From the NCBI GenBank assembly GCA_017615275.1, contig JAGAAO010000012.1, positions 1 to 64,000 on the forward strand: a stretch of DNA of 64,000 nt. The letters run 5' to 3'. Every line of letters starts with the position of its first letter. Position 1 is the first letter of the stretch. Under the pieces are notes generated by a model. The model worked only from the letters and a program-made list of their open reading frames with translations. It was not told where the DNA came from and did no database searches. The translations under genes were made by a program, and so were the position numbers. Below are positions 23,009 to 34,723 of the stretch, piece by piece. The stretch is from Butyrivibrio sp. Its GTDB lineage: Bacteria; Bacillota; Clostridia; Lachnospirales; Lachnospiraceae.

Positions 23009-25000
23009 TTACAGCTTGAAGCGCTCCGTAGTATTCTGGAGATTCAGGATGCTGTCCATAACATCCTTTGTTTCTCCGGATACATTCGCGCTAGACTCCG
23101 TGATGGTCTGCATGTTGTTTGAAATATCACGCACCGCATCGCCAAGCTCCATCTGAACGGAGTTTATTCTCTCAAGTACGTTGTTGATATCGGCAACAGA
23201 TGAGCTTACTTCTTTTGCTCCCTTACCGAGTCCCTTACTGATATCGCTGTAGTAATTCGCATCTTCCATATAGTTATTGGCAAGTGTTTCCAGATTGTCA
23301 TAATCTTTAAGAACTCTGTCTGTCAGGAATGTAATGATCTGGTTACTTACTCTCGAAAGCTCGTTTACATTGGCTGTAACTTCGTTTGTAAGAGCATTTA
23401 CCTTATCGATCTCATTTCCTGTGGTGGTACTGAGACTGTTGATCTCATCCGCAACAACCGCAAAACCTTTTCCGGCTTCTCCCGCTCTTGCTGCCTCTAT
23501 GGAAGCATTGAGAGCAAGAAGGTTTGTCTGGCTTGCTATATCCTGTATCGCGCTTGCCACGTTTACAATCTGCTCGATTACCTGAATACCCTTAAGTGCC
23601 TCTTCAAGCTCTTCTTTGGCACGATTTGTCATTTCTACCGCATGATTCTTATTGGCAAGAATCTCAGGAACCATTCCTTTAACTCTTCCGATGATCTCAT
23701 CGGTCTTCTCGCTCATATTCTTAGTATCGGTAGCAAAAGTCTCCGTTGCAGTCATAACATCGCTGCATATCTTATCTATGTTCTGGATACTCTCGGTCTG
23801 GCTCTCAATTCCGCCCTCGGTACGCTGCATTACTTCATTGATCTCAGATATGCTGTCATTGATGCCGCTTATCTTGTCGGATGCAAGAGTCATCTTATCT
23901 CTGATAAGCTGTGACTCATCCTTTGTCTTATGTATCGTATCAATAACGCGATCTTCAAGTTCTGTCAAAAGATATCTGATCTCTTCAACTTCAGAACCGG
24001 TAGACTTAACATTCTCGGAACCGATAACTTTTTCTTTTACAAACGCCTTCATATCTTCCATCGGCGCAAGCTGTTTACTGATGAGCTTCGTCATAACGAT
24101 AATTACAACAACTATGGCGATTATTGTAATGATAACGCTCGTCGCAATGAGCTGATAAATGGTACCGTTCACATTTTTACTCGGCATTGCAAGTCCCAAA
24201 GACCAGCCGCATCCTTCTATCACACCCGTTGCAATATAGTTTCTCTCACCATCATAATCTTTGGTAACTACTACTTCCGAACCCGGATTGGTAATTATCG
24301 AAGTAATGCCCGGCATAACCGAAAGAACAGATGTTGCAGTTTCTTCTCCCGGCAGGTACGCTACGTTCTCATGCATTATATAATTGCCGCTTGCATCCAC
24401 CAAAAAGCCGTACTCACCTTTTTCATAAGGAATGCTGTTAACTATATCGGTAATATAATCAAGCGTAAAATCCGCTCCGAGAACGCCCGCAAGCTGACCG
24501 TTTCTGTATACAGGCGTTGCGATCGTGATACACATACCTCCGATAAGAACGTCCATATAAGGATCGGTCACAATGGTCGTCCCCGCTTCTTTTGCAGCCT
24601 TATACCAGCCTCTGGCAGTGGGATCGTACCCTTCCGGCGGCTTTGCATTGGGATCCATCTGCAAATGAGTCTTATCCTCCATACCATAATAGAGGTTAAG
24701 AAGCTCAGAATGTCCCGATGCCAGCGTTGTGACCATGTTCTGAATATGGGCTATGTCATAGGACTTATCGGGAAGCGCCGCAAAAGCTGAAGCACCCGCA
24801 TTATTAAGACCTTTCTCCATCTCTATCCAGCTGTTGATGGAATTTGCATACTTATCAGCATTGATCTGGAGCTGATCGGTAAGCTGTCCGGTAAGTTTTC
24901 CTCCGGATGTTCCGACAATAACCGCAGTGGATATAAGCATCGCCACTGTAACAATGAGAATTACTACTAAAGTCAGCTTTTCTTTGATAGTACCTTTCAT
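23009..25000 (-). CDS. Methyl-accepting chemotaxis protein with Cache sensor
   Basis: This 663-residue chemoreceptor starts at ATG 25000 behind AGGAGG. It has an N-terminal membrane helix (residues 10-30), a large extracellular double-Cache domain (about 40-270; [20 protein letters not shown] and [12 protein letters not shown] are typical), a second membrane helix ([20 protein letters not shown]) and a HAMP-like linker. The cytoplasmic signalling coiled coil has its hairpin tip at [20 protein letters not shown]. It senses small molecules and controls CheA. No che genes are in the window. Confidence 0.95.
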   Translation of the reverse strand: MKGTIKEKLTLVVILIVTVAMLISTAVIVGTSGGKLTGQLTDQLQINADKYANSINSWIEMEKGLNNAGASAFAALPDKSYDIAHIQNMVTTLASGHSELLNLYYGMEDKTHLQMDPNAKPPEGYDPTARGWYKAAKEAGTTIVTDPYMDVLIGGMCITIATPVYRNGQLAGVLGADFTLDYITDIVNSIPYEKGEYGFLVDASGNYIMHENVAYLPGEETATSVLSVMPGITSIITNPGSEVVVTKDYDGERNYIATGVIEGCGWSLGLAMPSKNVNGTIYQLIATSVIITIIAIVVVIIVMTKLISKQLAPMEDMKAFVKEKVIGSENVKSTGSEVEEIRYLLTELEDRVIDTIHKTKDESQLIRDKMTLASDKISGINDSISEINEVMQRTEGGIESQTESIQNIDKICSDVMTATETFATDTKNMSEKTDEIIGRVKGMVPEILANKNHAVEMTNRAKEELEEALKGIQVIEQIVNVASAIQDIASQTNLLALNASIEAARAGEAGKGFAVVADEINSLSTTTGNEIDKVNALTNEVTANVNELSRVSNQIITFLTDRVLKDYDNLETLANNYMEDANYYSDISKGLGKGAKEVSSSVADINNVLERINSVQMELGDAVRDISNNMQTITESSANVSGETKDVMDSILNLQNTTERFKL

Positions 25001-25054
25001 AAACAACTTTCCTCCTGCTTACACAAAAACGCTCAGAACATTTATTAACTGATA

Positions 25055-26527
25055 TTAACTTGTATACTTCTGCAGATCGTTGATCTTGGAAATAATACCA
25101 TCCATTGATTTCTTGAACTTTTCGACAAGTTCAACGTTTTTCGCACTTGTTTTGGATGCTTCTGCAGAACTTGCACTTATCTCTTCGCTTGTAGCAGACA
25201 ACGTACTTGCACTGTCGACAATCTCATCGTTGGCGCTGCTAAGAGATGCTATCTCACCACTGATATCATTGATCGCCGTTGCGAGCTCATTGAGCTTATC
25301 CTTGATAAATCCAAACTGCTCGGACGCGTTCTGAGCATATTCAGTCTCACGATTGGCTGACTGAGAACTGATCGTGGCACAATCCGCAACAGTATCTGCA
25401 TTTGCCGTAAGAATCTCAATAATATGAGTGATATTCTCGGTTTCGCTTCTGGTCTGTTCCGCAAGACTTCTTATCTCATCGGCAACAACCGCAAATCCCT
25501 TTCCTACCTCACCTGCTCTTGCCGCCTCAATCGAAGCATTAAGCGCAAGGAGATTTGTCTGAGATGATATTGAAAAGATAATGCTGGTAATTCCGCTTAC
25601 ATCATTTGTATTTGCTCTAAGTTCATCAGCCGCAGTCTGAAGATCATCTCCCGCTTTCTTAGCCTTCTCAACTTCTTCGAACAGCGAATCCATGACGCTT
25701 AGTCCTTCATGGAGTGCATTTACCGCCTCTGCATTGATATCTTGAACAGTCTCAGCACTCTTCTTTGTATCGTCAATAATGTCTTGAATATCGTGGGTCT
25801 GAACCGACTGATTGGTAACCGCTTCCGCAGCGTTCTGAGTTCCCGACATGATATTATTCATGGATTCATCAAGAAGAACCGCCGAATCGCTGATTGTTTC
25901 AAGAGCTTCACTCATCGCTACCGCATCATTTACTATACTGTCGGCAACTTCCGTAATCTTACCTGTGATTGCCTTGTTTTTATCGGAAACTGTAGTAACC
26001 TCATCGATTGATTCATCAAAAAATCTGGTAACAAGATTGAATCCTTTATGAGCCGATACAGACACAAGAATCGTGATGATCGTCTCGATCATTATAAGTT
26101 CGATATCATCCTGAATATTCTGCGTGCCGGTAATCATCAGAACGACTCTGACCAGATTGGAAATCGCAAATCCAATGATTCCGATCCTGACACTAAGCTT
26201 ATCAAGTGATAATAGGAATATAATGAGAAACGGGACCATATACGGATACGACGTATTTGTGGTTCCCGAATTAAGCATGGAAAAATAAACAATGGAATAT
26301 GTGATCGCGACCAATCTTATGTAATTGATTCCCCCCTTACTGATGAGATAATAAATAAGATCTGCGATAAAGACTACAATTACTATGATCAAAGGGATTA
26401 TTCCTCTGATCGGAGCCAGGTCTGACATCGTTATCTGCGACATAAGACCTACAATTGTAAAAATTGTTGTGATGACATGAATAAGTAAAATAATCTTACA
26501 TGTGCGTTTTAAATGTTCTTCCCTCAT
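25055..26527 (-). CDS. Methyl-accepting chemotaxis protein with multi-helix membrane domain
   Basis: This 490-residue chemoreceptor has six N-terminal membrane helices (residues 12-155) instead of an extracellular sensor domain, then a signalling domain with the tip [20 protein letters not shown]. It probably senses a membrane-linked or intracellular cue. It follows the same strand as the Cache-type receptor and lies just upstream of it, separated by about 50 bases, so they may be co-transcribed. Confidence 0.93.
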   Translation of the reverse strand: MREEHLKRTCKIILLIHVITTIFTIVGLMSQITMSDLAPIRGIIPLIIVIVVFIADLIYYLISKGGINYIRLVAITYSIVYFSMLNSGTTNTSYPYMVPFLIIFLLSLDKLSVRIGIIGFAISNLVRVVLMITGTQNIQDDIELIMIETIITILVSVSAHKGFNLVTRFFDESIDEVTTVSDKNKAITGKITEVADSIVNDAVAMSEALETISDSAVLLDESMNNIMSGTQNAAEAVTNQSVQTHDIQDIIDDTKKSAETVQDINAEAVNALHEGLSVMDSLFEEVEKAKKAGDDLQTAADELRANTNDVSGITSIIFSISSQTNLLALNASIEAARAGEVGKGFAVVADEIRSLAEQTRSETENITHIIEILTANADTVADCATISSQSANRETEYAQNASEQFGFIKDKLNELATAINDISGEIASLSSANDEIVDSASTLSATSEEISASSAEASKTSAKNVELVEKFKKSMDGIISKINDLQKYTS

Positions 26528-26650
26528 AATACCTCTCTCCTGCTACATATTAGCGTAAAAATGTTGTCGTTTTAATATTATCACATTTATATACCGCGCT
26601 AAACATGTGCAGGACAGATATTATAAAATTTTAATAGGACGCAAAGGTAA

Positions 26651-28684
26651 TTACAGCCTGTATACAATATATAGCTGCGACGCAAAACACAGCACTATAG
26701 CTGCGAGGGAAAACAGTTTTTTGCATCCTGTGACATCTATAACTTCACCGTCAATTTCCTTGGTGTCGGCCATTCCCGTAAACAAAATAAGTGCAGGGAA
26801 AATAAACGGGAAGAAGTATCTGCCGCTCACTCCGTCCACTATAGAAGCTCCGGGCTCGGTCCACTGAATATATTCCGCTGTAAATATCAGGATCGCCGTT
26901 ATCGCGATCGCAGCCACAATAACCGCCTTCATTGCAAGATCTTTTCTCACTCTTACAGCAGGTTCTGACAGGTTGTTCATATTACTCTGCATATTCCGCG
27001 CAATAAGCCCCGTCACGAGGATAAGGAACACAAGCACAACCGCATTGTTGGTGCTCTCTTTAAACACAAGAGTACTTCCGAAAAATTGCATTATATAGTC
27101 ATAGCCTTTTTTTACAAAAGTATTCAAAAGAACCGGAATATACTTAAATACACTGAGTACGATCTGTGTATTGGGCTCATTTGTCCTTGCATATCCAACA
27201 CTCAGAATATGCGACGATATCTTAAGCCAGATAAACGCAGGTACCATTGTCACCGCGCCGATCGCAGCCGCGTTCATATAATAGCTCTTTTTACTTGCAA
27301 ACTTCTCCTTAGGTATGAGGAACAGCAATATGCAAAATGCCACATACACGATCTTGAATTGTCCAAGAAGGAGCGGAATCACATACAGAGCTGCAAGATA
27401 TCCCTTTTTTGCATAAGCATTGGGATCGTAGCGAAGTCTCAGCACAACCGCCGTAAGAAGATACACAAGCGCCGCCGTCATGACATCCGGAGATATTGAT
27501 GTATAGAGCTTCATCATAAAAGGATGCAAAATAATCCACAGGAAATACTCTTTTCCAAACGGTGCTATCCTGATGCCCAGATACAGCAAGATTCCTATGG
27601 CAATATAATTAAACACTCTGGCTGTCATCACTATCAAAATGAAGCTGTTTGTAAAGAGCCTTGCAATCTTCATTCCAAGCGCCGGCACAATATGACAAAC
27701 AGGCGAATATAAAGCAATATTCGTATACGTAAGGTATCTCGCGTTATTTGGATCTGTCACGTCAAAAGACATTCTGTTGTCAGCTTCACTCCACGAAACC
27801 TGAATACTGTCTTCGCCGCCCCAAGTGGAAGGCCACGCGAACATGCCTCCTATCGCGTTATTTTCATCAAGTTCGGGTAAAAAAACATTCTCAGAGATCG
27901 CATACGTTCTCCTGTAATGATTTCCGCAATCAGGCTCGGCAAACGGCGGAAATATCATAAATGCCATTATTCCCATGATGATATATGTAACGATAAAAAG
28001 CCTTTCAAAAGAAATGCTTCTGTTCTTTATAAGTATTATTCCCGCAAAAAGTATGAGTAACCAGACAATAGAGAAAGCATAAGCCTTTGTCTTGGGAAAA
28101 GTCTTTGTCTCAACCTGCATATTAAGACATGTCGCCGGATTGCCGTTTTTATCAAGCACTCCGTCTTGTGTGTACCCCACAACCTTGAGCCCGGCGGTAT
28201 TTATCCCTTTTATAAGAAGTTCGATATTCCCTGCCTCGACATGTTTTCCGACTTCCATCCATGTTACGCCTTCAGGATCCACGTAAAGATCACGGGCAGA
28301 ATACTCGCAGATCTGCTCGTTCTCAGAATCTATAATATGAAGTTCGATAGTACTGTCATCTTCCAAACTGTCATACGACATCCTTAAGCCGATGCGCCCT
28401 ATATCCCATGCGCTGTAATCAAAGTAAAAAGACCTGCCGTTTTCATCAATTTCATTCTCTGCCCATGCAACTGTTGAGTAGTCAGCATTTTCCGCAGGAA
28501 AACTGTATTTTGAAACATCCGCCTGAGAACCTGAAACAGACAGGATTGAAAAAATCGCTGTAACCACTGCTATCAATAAAAAGCTTGCGTTCTTTAAATG
28601 AAATACTTCTATAGGATATACCAACAATGGGCTAATTATCCTGCCCCATGCCGATACCGATAAATTCTTTATTGCCTTTCTCAT
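26651..28684 (-). CDS. DUF2142-family polytopic membrane protein
   Basis: This 677-residue protein has about 12-13 hydrophobic helices and an extracellular N-terminal insert (residues 50-190, VEVGKHVEAGNIELLIKG-type beta domain). The motif FPPFAEPDCGNHYRRTYAIS after the first conserved helix pair matches DUF2142, a family related in shape to polyprenol-linked glycosyltransferases (GT-C). An envelope glycosylation role is likely but unproven. Close upstream and downstream genes are chemoreceptors, so context does not define it. Confidence 0.8.
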   Translation of the reverse strand: MRKAIKNLSVSAWGRIISPLLVYPIEVFHLKNASFLLIAVVTAIFSILSVSGSQADVSKYSFPAENADYSTVAWAENEIDENGRSFYFDYSAWDIGRIGLRMSYDSLEDDSTIELHIIDSENEQICEYSARDLYVDPEGVTWMEVGKHVEAGNIELLIKGINTAGLKVVGYTQDGVLDKNGNPATCLNMQVETKTFPKTKAYAFSIVWLLILFAGIILIKNRSISFERLFIVTYIIMGIMAFMIFPPFAEPDCGNHYRRTYAISENVFLPELDENNAIGGMFAWPSTWGGEDSIQVSWSEADNRMSFDVTDPNNARYLTYTNIALYSPVCHIVPALGMKIARLFTNSFILIVMTARVFNYIAIGILLYLGIRIAPFGKEYFLWIILHPFMMKLYTSISPDVMTAALVYLLTAVVLRLRYDPNAYAKKGYLAALYVIPLLLGQFKIVYVAFCILLFLIPKEKFASKKSYYMNAAAIGAVTMVPAFIWLKISSHILSVGYARTNEPNTQIVLSVFKYIPVLLNTFVKKGYDYIMQFFGSTLVFKESTNNAVVLVFLILVTGLIARNMQSNMNNLSEPAVRVRKDLAMKAVIVAAIAITAILIFTAEYIQWTEPGASIVDGVSGRYFFPFIFPALILFTGMADTKEIDGEVIDVTGCKKLFSLAAIVLCFASQLYIVYRL

Positions 28685-29283
28685 TTCTTAAAAACTTCTC
28701 CGAACAAATTCAATTACATCTTTATTACATTTTGTTACTTTTTTTGTAATACATAATATCATCTTTGTTGTCAATTTTCCATTATATTTTCTTCTTTTTG
28801 TTCCAAAATAATTTCAGTTTTCTAATACTATACCTATCGTACTATATTAGTCATAGTATTAATACTACAGCAGAAAAGGTATGTCCACATACTTTTCGGA
28901 AAGTTAGCAGATAAAGAGCGGAAAGTTGGGGCTTTTTTCGTTATTTGCAAAAAGAGCAGTCTCACCCCAATCTATTGTGAAATGTATACAAATAAAAATT
29001 AGCCTGAAACAAAAAATAAAAAGATATCCTTGAAAATGTAAACGTTTTTACTTTATTTAACCACTGATAAATTAGGCCTTGTTGACAATATAATAAAATC
29101 CTCGTGTTATATCTAATGGTTTTTGGGCACTTTTACCTAAATTGTTGTGTATATTGCAAAAATTGCTGTAGCACTTTTTCATATTTTTGCATTATATATG
29201 CGATAAAATCAGCATTTTCCCACCTATACTAATGGCAAAAAACATTGTATATTAATATCAATTTTGAATTAAGGAATGGGACA
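28685..29283. other. 600-base divergent promoter region
   Basis: AT-rich and without a supported gene. TTGACA near 29082 followed by TGTTAT after 17 bases could serve the plus-strand lipoprotein. A word CGGAAAGTT is repeated near 28897 and 28919. Confidence 0.4.
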
Positions 29284-30363
29284 ATGAAAAAAAGTTATCT
29301 ATCTATTGCGCTTCTCATGTCTATAACACTTACGGCATGCGGAACTAATGCAAGTAACCCTGCAAATGTTACTTCCATTTCCGTAGAAGATATGCCATTA
29401 AGTGCTGAACCGACAGACGAAGCAACTAATCAAGACAACGCAAATCAAACTTCAAACACATTTAATCCCCATGTTTTTTCAAAAGAAGAGACTATGATTT
29501 GGGGCGAAGAAACAAGAGATTCTTTCTTCAACTTGTGTGACGCCTTATTAAAAGGTGAAGATACTTTCAAATGTACCGACCAAAACGCATATGAGAACTG
29601 CATCAGCGGAAGACTTCTTAATTACTACTTCCCTGTTGCCGCTTTATATATATCAACAGATAGCAGCTCAGCAGCTTGCGGTTTCGAAAATGGGGTCGGA
29701 AAGATTAACTACATCAAGCCTAAGGAAGATTTTCTCAGAGCTGAGAAAGAATTCGAGAGCAGAGTAGAAAAAATCTTAAATGAGAATATACAGCCAGGTT
29801 ATTCTCCATTTGAAAAAGCTTTAAAAATGTATGTATATATGTCAGAGAATTATACATACGACTATGAGATGAACAACAGCTATGACGGTACTTACGAAAA
29901 GATAAATACCTACAGATCACTCATGTCAAGCAAGGGAACTGACCGCGAACTCAGCGGTGTATATTCCTACCTTATGTTACAGTGCGGCGTTGACGCCGGT
30001 GTAATTGAAGGAAACAACCTGAGCGGAAGTCATCAGTGGAGCTACGTTACAATAGGCAAGAATGAGTATCATGTCGATCCTTCATTCGGACTTAGCAGTC
30101 CCGACTTATTTGACGGAAGCGCACCACTCGATTCATTCTTAATGACAGATAATGTTCGTGAAGAAAGAGACGGCTTCCCGGCAGCGAATTTCATTCTTGG
30201 CGGAACAGAGGATAATCCTCAGAAAACCAAGGTTGCCGCAAAGGACGACACATTTGGAGCTCTCAGATTCGGATATTTCGTAGAAATTGATTGTGACAAA
30301 AATACTGTTACATACGGTTCATACGATGATACCGGATATCAGGATTTCCATTACGAAGATTGA
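29284..30363 (+). CDS. Lipoprotein with transglutaminase-like domain lacking the catalytic Cys
   Basis: The start at 29284 has AAGGAATGGG; 13 upstream codons lack a ribosome site. The 359-residue protein has a signal peptide with lipobox LTACG. A Ser/Thr/Asn-rich linker leads to a transglutaminase/CAP-like core (about 180-300): EKINTYRSLMSSKG, SGVYSYLMLQCGVDAGVIEG, SHQWSYVTIGKNEYHVDPSF. The His and Asp of the triad are kept, but the usual Cys-x-Gly-Tyr at the nucleophile reads Leu-Ser-Gly-Val. It is thus likely a binding or structural protein on the cell surface. Confidence 0.8.
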   Translation: MKKSYLSIALLMSITLTACGTNASNPANVTSISVEDMPLSAEPTDEATNQDNANQTSNTFNPHVFSKEETMIWGEETRDSFFNLCDALLKGEDTFKCTDQNAYENCISGRLLNYYFPVAALYISTDSSSAACGFENGVGKINYIKPKEDFLRAEKEFESRVEKILNENIQPGYSPFEKALKMYVYMSENYTYDYEMNNSYDGTYEKINTYRSLMSSKGTDRELSGVYSYLMLQCGVDAGVIEGNNLSGSHQWSYVTIGKNEYHVDPSFGLSSPDLFDGSAPLDSFLMTDNVREERDGFPAANFILGGTEDNPQKTKVAAKDDTFGALRFGYFVEIDCDKNTVTYGSYDDTGYQDFHYED

Positions 30364-30379
30364 CGGATGTCAAAAATAT

Positions 30380-30412
30380 GGGGCATCGCTTAGAAAATCT
30401 AAGCGGTGCCCC
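30380..30412 (+). terminator. Terminator of the transglutaminase-like gene
   Basis: GGGGCA.CGCTTAGA pairs with TCTAAGCG.TGCCCC around AAA, and TTTATTAT follows. Confidence 0.85.
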
Positions 30413-30417
30413 TTTAT

Positions 30418-30543
30418 TATATCATAGGAAATTGCTTTCCTATGATATAATAATGCTCCGCAGGATGCGCAGCTCGCGGAATATTAGATAATTGCTTCGC
30501 AATACCGCTCGCGCGCGAAAGAGTCGCGAGCGACTCTTTTTTA
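30418..30543 (-). repeat. Modular palindromic repeat, copy 2 (inverted)
   Basis: Read on the minus strand this copy contains all three modules: AAGAGTCGC-TC-GCGACTCTT plus TCGCGCGCGAGC; then TATTGCGAAGCAATTAT and CCGCGAGCTGCGCATC; then a hairpin built on ATCATAGGAAA. Module 3 differs at its base from the other copies but stays paired. Confidence 0.75.
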
Positions 30544-30562
30544 TCATAACTTCTTTTCCCCA

Positions 30563-32608
30563 TCACTTTTTGAACAATGTCTCGAAGTGATAAATATTTA
30601 TATACTGATACAGATCATTGCTAACAAGCTTATTTGCGAAGTTATGGAGCTTCGGGCTTACGAGACAATAGGAATTTGCACCTTCCACATAAGCAATGGA
30701 CCAAAGATTGTCCTTGTGCAGTTCATAGATCTTAAGTGCTATATCATCTCTTTTGGTGCTGTCTGCCGTATCAACCCACTGCTCATAATATTCAACAAGC
30801 TTAGCCATATCTCCCGTGGGAGCAACACCCAATGTATTGTCGCTGTAATATGTTCCGTATTCTCCGTACCACTCCGCAGCCTGCGATATCGGAACAAAAG
30901 CCGCTGCTCTCTCAGTCAGCGAAAGACCTCCTGCTTCCATATGAGGACACAATGACGCTATCCAGTCGTTATCATCAATAAGCTGATCATAGGTAGCTAC
31001 ATCATAATCTGTAAGAGTTGTCTTTATATGCGCGGATTCAAAATATCTCTTTAAAGCACTGTAAATACTGTCTGCATTCCCTTCAAGAGAAACAAAATCA
31101 AGTGAAAACTCCGAACCGTCCGCAAAATGATAATATCCGTCGCTTCCAAGTTCAAGTCCGCACAACTCAAGAAGTTGCTGTGCTGCCGCAAAATCATAAT
31201 CCGTCCACTTCTTGGACCACTCTTCATCATATCCCATACTTCCCGGCGCAGGAGCACACTGCCCCGGTCTCATGTATCCTTCTGAAATACGAAGTGATAT
31301 TTCCTGACGGTCAACGCATATGGAAATCGCCTGACGAAAATCACTGTTCGCAAAAAGCTCAGCATAATTCTTATCTGAACATGTATAGTTAAATGTAAGC
31401 TGATCGGATCCCCATCTGGAACTCAACATAGTTCTGAGTACAGCTGCATCTCCAAGCTCCGAAAGCATTGAACCGATCTGCTCCATTCCTATATCCATGT
31501 AATCGAGTTCGCCGTTTGCAAAAGCTGCTGTCTTGTTGTCGATTTCCGAGATCATGCAAATATTGTCAAAATACGGAAGCTGTTTACCCTCCGCATCAAC
31601 TTTCCAATAATACGGATTTCTTTCAAGAATACAAACTTCGCAGTCCCTTGAATTATGCCCTTCTTCCGTTGATAAAACAAAGGAATTGACAGTCGGGATT
31701 CCTGCGACATTCCAGAAATAGTAGCAGGCGTTTTTGCCAAGATCTGCAACCGTATCAAAAGAAATCCCCTTTGCCGCCGCGTTTGCCAAAACCTGTCCGT
31801 CCGAAAGACCTGTATTTTCCCAATATTCATTTTCCACATAGAAAGACGCCGGAATAAGATCGATAAGATAATGTGAAGGCGCCCAGCACCATTTTAAATC
31901 TCCGTTCTCAATAAATGCTCCGGGGTACTTGGGGGTTTCAAACTTCCAAGTTACGGTGTAATCATCAACCTTCTTTAATACGGCAAATTCGCCCGAATTA
32001 TTATCCTTAAGTGCCTCCCAGCTTGCCTTTGTATCATAATTGTTGATGTGTACCATATAGTACCAAAATGTAATATCATCAGCGGTGAAGTCGTCTCCGT
32101 CCGACCACTTCATGCCCTCTCTCAAATGAAAAGTCCATTCGGTATAATCGCTGTTAGCCTCATAGCTTTTAATAACATTCGGAACATAGGTACCGTCATT
32201 GTTGTACCTTATAATACTCTCAAGTACAGGTCTTGCTATTCCCCACGAGCCCGTACCTCCGGGAATATTACAATTGCCGCAGTATTCGCCTATCTCGAGT
32301 GCATTTCCCGCAGCGTCGGTCTGTGCAATAAATACATCGTTTTTACCGGGAAGCCTGTTTTCAACTGAAGGCAGATTACCTTCACTCACCCGCGTAGAAA
32401 GTTCCGGTGCTTCCGAATAACTAAGGCTGTTCCTGTCCACTTCCGCAGCCTTTTGGAAAGTTTCTTCTTCCGAAGACGCAGGCTGGTCATACGATGTATC
32501 TGCAAAAGACTCTGTTCTCTGATTGAGTTTTACATTTTTGCTGCCGCATCCTGATACCACCAGGACCATAACCACTGCAAGAGACAGCGCCATATGTTTT
32601 TTCTTCAT
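30563..32608 (-). CDS. ABC transporter substrate-binding lipoprotein, peptide/nickel family (SBP_bac_5)
   Basis: This 681-residue extracellular lipoprotein (signal peptide, lipobox VVSGCG) belongs to the OppA/DppA-type family. SYEANSDYTEWTFHLREGMK followed by WSDGDDFTADDITFWYYMV is the family signature, and later segments (FRQAISICVDRQEISLRISE) match the second lobe. It is longer than usual, with an acidic N-terminal extension. No permease or ATPase genes follow. Its gene lies 39 bases behind a chemoreceptor gene on the same strand, so it may present ligand to that receptor or work with transporter genes elsewhere. Confidence 0.88.
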   Translation of the reverse strand: MKKKHMALSLAVVMVLVVSGCGSKNVKLNQRTESFADTSYDQPASSEEETFQKAAEVDRNSLSYSEAPELSTRVSEGNLPSVENRLPGKNDVFIAQTDAAGNALEIGEYCGNCNIPGGTGSWGIARPVLESIIRYNNDGTYVPNVIKSYEANSDYTEWTFHLREGMKWSDGDDFTADDITFWYYMVHINNYDTKASWEALKDNNSGEFAVLKKVDDYTVTWKFETPKYPGAFIENGDLKWCWAPSHYLIDLIPASFYVENEYWENTGLSDGQVLANAAAKGISFDTVADLGKNACYYFWNVAGIPTVNSFVLSTEEGHNSRDCEVCILERNPYYWKVDAEGKQLPYFDNICMISEIDNKTAAFANGELDYMDIGMEQIGSMLSELGDAAVLRTMLSSRWGSDQLTFNYTCSDKNYAELFANSDFRQAISICVDRQEISLRISEGYMRPGQCAPAPGSMGYDEEWSKKWTDYDFAAAQQLLELCGLELGSDGYYHFADGSEFSLDFVSLEGNADSIYSALKRYFESAHIKTTLTDYDVATYDQLIDDNDWIASLCPHMEAGGLSLTERAAAFVPISQAAEWYGEYGTYYSDNTLGVAPTGDMAKLVEYYEQWVDTADSTKRDDIALKIYELHKDNLWSIAYVEGANSYCLVSPKLHNFANKLVSNDLYQYINIYHFETLFKK

Positions 32609-32647
32609 GTGTGCAATCCTCCTTAATTGATTATTGCAAGGTGGTTA

Positions 32648-34723
32648 TCATAACTTGAATCCCGTAAGCTCTGTTGTAAGTGAATCTGCTGCGCTGCTGA
32701 GGTCCTTGATGACATCGTTGAGATCCTTTGCAGCATTCTGAGCAGCCAGAGCCGTTTCTCCAACTTCCGAAGAAGAAGCCGCCGCTTCTTCCGAAACTGC
32801 CGAAATACCATCAATAGCAGAAAGTGTGTTGACTTTTGCCTTTTCCATCTCCTCTACCTGAAGACCGATTTCTTTGAGATGGTTTGCGATGGTCTTAACG
32901 TTTTCATTTATTACATTAAATTCCGAGAGAGTCGTTGCCACCGCTTCTTCCTGCTGTCTGACGATTTCTTCCGCATGTTTTGCTGCGGTTGCGGTCTGTT
33001 CGGTCTTTGCCGTAACCGCTGTGATGATATCTCCTATCTCACCTGCCGAAACAGCACTTTGTTCAGCGAGCTTTCTTATTTCCTCCGCAACTACGGAGAA
33101 TCCTTTTCCCGCCGCTCCTGCTCTGGCAGCCTCTATCGTTGCGTTAAGTGAAAGGAGATTTGTCTTACTTGCTATCTCATCTATAGTAGCTATGATGTTT
33201 CCGATAGACGATGTTTCTTCCGCAAGTGCTTCAATATCCTCGATGACTCCGTTGGTAACTTCACTGGTTTCATTTGCTTTTGTCTTAAGATTTTCTACAG
33301 CTTCGATACCGTTCTTTACGGATTCGTCCGCATCGGCTGCCATATCATCAATAGCTCTGACATTTTCTCTTACAACTTCAATCTTTTCCGTCAACTTGTC
33401 AGCCTCGTTAAGACAACCTTCCGCTTCATGAGATTGCTGATCAAGCCCCTGCCTTATCTCATCGACGGACGCCGTGATATTTTCAGACGCTGTAACAAGC
33501 GACTCCGATGCCCCTCCGATATCAACCGAAGATTTCTTGAGCGAATCCGCGGTCGCAGATATCTTAAGAAGAAGTCGCTTGGTATTTTCTATCATTTTAT
33601 TTGCGGAAGCAGAAAGTGCTCCGAACTCATCCTTGCGCTTTGAACCGATCGCAACCGTAAGGTCACCCTGCGCTGCCTGTTCAAATCCATCAGAAATGCC
33701 CTTTACCGTACTTCCGATATTGTTAGAAACAATAATTCCGACCGCTGAAGAAACAAGTGTTGCAAGAATCACCGCGATAACCGACGCAACTCTGATGTTG
33801 TTTACACTTGCACTGATCACGGTCTCGGGAATACGACCGCAGATTACCGCTCCCGACTCTCCTACTTTTGCATAAACATAAAGATATACTCTTTTATCCG
33901 TGGCATCTTTCATCCACTCAAATCCGTATGACTCCGTAGAAAGATTTACATCCTCAAAGAAAGTTGTATTGGCAAAGATAGTATCGTTTGCACTGCTCTT
34001 GCCGTTCATGTTAGTCTCAACACCATCGGATGTTATAAAAGCAAAGGTGCTCCCTTCTCCCAGATTTATGCTTTCAAGCGCATCAAGTGAAGTATCCAGC
34101 TTAATATCGGTAGATATATATCCAAGTTTTTCACCAAGAGAATTGTAAAAAGACTTAACGTAGACAGCACAATAAGGAGTACTCTCAATACTATTGGCAC
34201 TTTGATAAGAATCAATGAATATTCTCGTTCCAAGCCACGCACTTTCAGTCGGACTTGCGGATAACAACGTGTAATCATTTGTCTTCTCAAATTCGCCCGC
34301 AGCAGATGAGCCTCCGTAATCAAACATCATATAGTTTCCGTTCGCCACAGAAAATGAAGTCTGTTTGTAGGATAAAATAGAAAGATCGCCGACTATATTG
34401 TCTGACTGTGCAAGGTTTTTGGCGCTTCTGTATATATCGGAAAGAGCGCTTCTTGACTCGTCCGTATCGGTATATGCACCGCCGTAATAGTTTTTAAGCT
34501 CGGACAGCCCTGAAAGCTGCTCTGTTTTACTCTCAACAACCGCAAAAGTAAGCTCATAGTAATTTGCTATCTGCTCAAGCGCAGTCACAGCATTACTTTC
34601 ATAGGTTTCCCGTGTTCCCTTTGAAGCTATGTAATAAGCCGTATACCCAACAATAATAATAAAAATTACAGGTATAAGAAAGAATGCAGTCAGTTTAACC
34701 TTAAGGCTGGTCAGCTTTCTCAT
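32648..34723 (-). CDS. Methyl-accepting chemotaxis protein with Cache sensor
   Basis: This 691-residue chemoreceptor has a first membrane helix ([20 protein letters not shown]), an extracellular Cache-type domain (about 35-290), a second helix ([20 protein letters not shown]), a HAMP linker ([20 protein letters not shown]) and the signalling hairpin [20 protein letters not shown]. An AAGGAG precedes the ATG. The immediately following gene encodes a peptide-type binding lipoprotein, which suggests indirect sensing through the bound binding protein. Confidence 0.94.
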   Translation of the reverse strand: MRKLTSLKVKLTAFFLIPVIFIIIVGYTAYYIASKGTRETYESNAVTALEQIANYYELTFAVVESKTEQLSGLSELKNYYGGAYTDTDESRSALSDIYRSAKNLAQSDNIVGDLSILSYKQTSFSVANGNYMMFDYGGSSAAGEFEKTNDYTLLSASPTESAWLGTRIFIDSYQSANSIESTPYCAVYVKSFYNSLGEKLGYISTDIKLDTSLDALESINLGEGSTFAFITSDGVETNMNGKSSANDTIFANTTFFEDVNLSTESYGFEWMKDATDKRVYLYVYAKVGESGAVICGRIPETVISASVNNIRVASVIAVILATLVSSAVGIIVSNNIGSTVKGISDGFEQAAQGDLTVAIGSKRKDEFGALSASANKMIENTKRLLLKISATADSLKKSSVDIGGASESLVTASENITASVDEIRQGLDQQSHEAEGCLNEADKLTEKIEVVRENVRAIDDMAADADESVKNGIEAVENLKTKANETSEVTNGVIEDIEALAEETSSIGNIIATIDEIASKTNLLSLNATIEAARAGAAGKGFSVVAEEIRKLAEQSAVSAGEIGDIITAVTAKTEQTATAAKHAEEIVRQQEEAVATTLSEFNVINENVKTIANHLKEIGLQVEEMEKAKVNTLSAIDGISAVSEEAAASSSEVGETALAAQNAAKDLNDVIKDLSSAADSLTTELTGFKL

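Noticed and set aside
23930..24790. 286-codon open frame on the plus strand
   Set aside because: It lies fully inside the Cache chemoreceptor gene on the opposite strand and shows no recognisable domain.
26600..26670. Possible c-di-GMP (GEMM-type) riboswitch near GGACGCAAAGG
   Set aside because: Only the short GGACGCAAA-like word matches. The partner GCAAACC segment and receptor helix are absent, and the word lies behind, not before, the genes.
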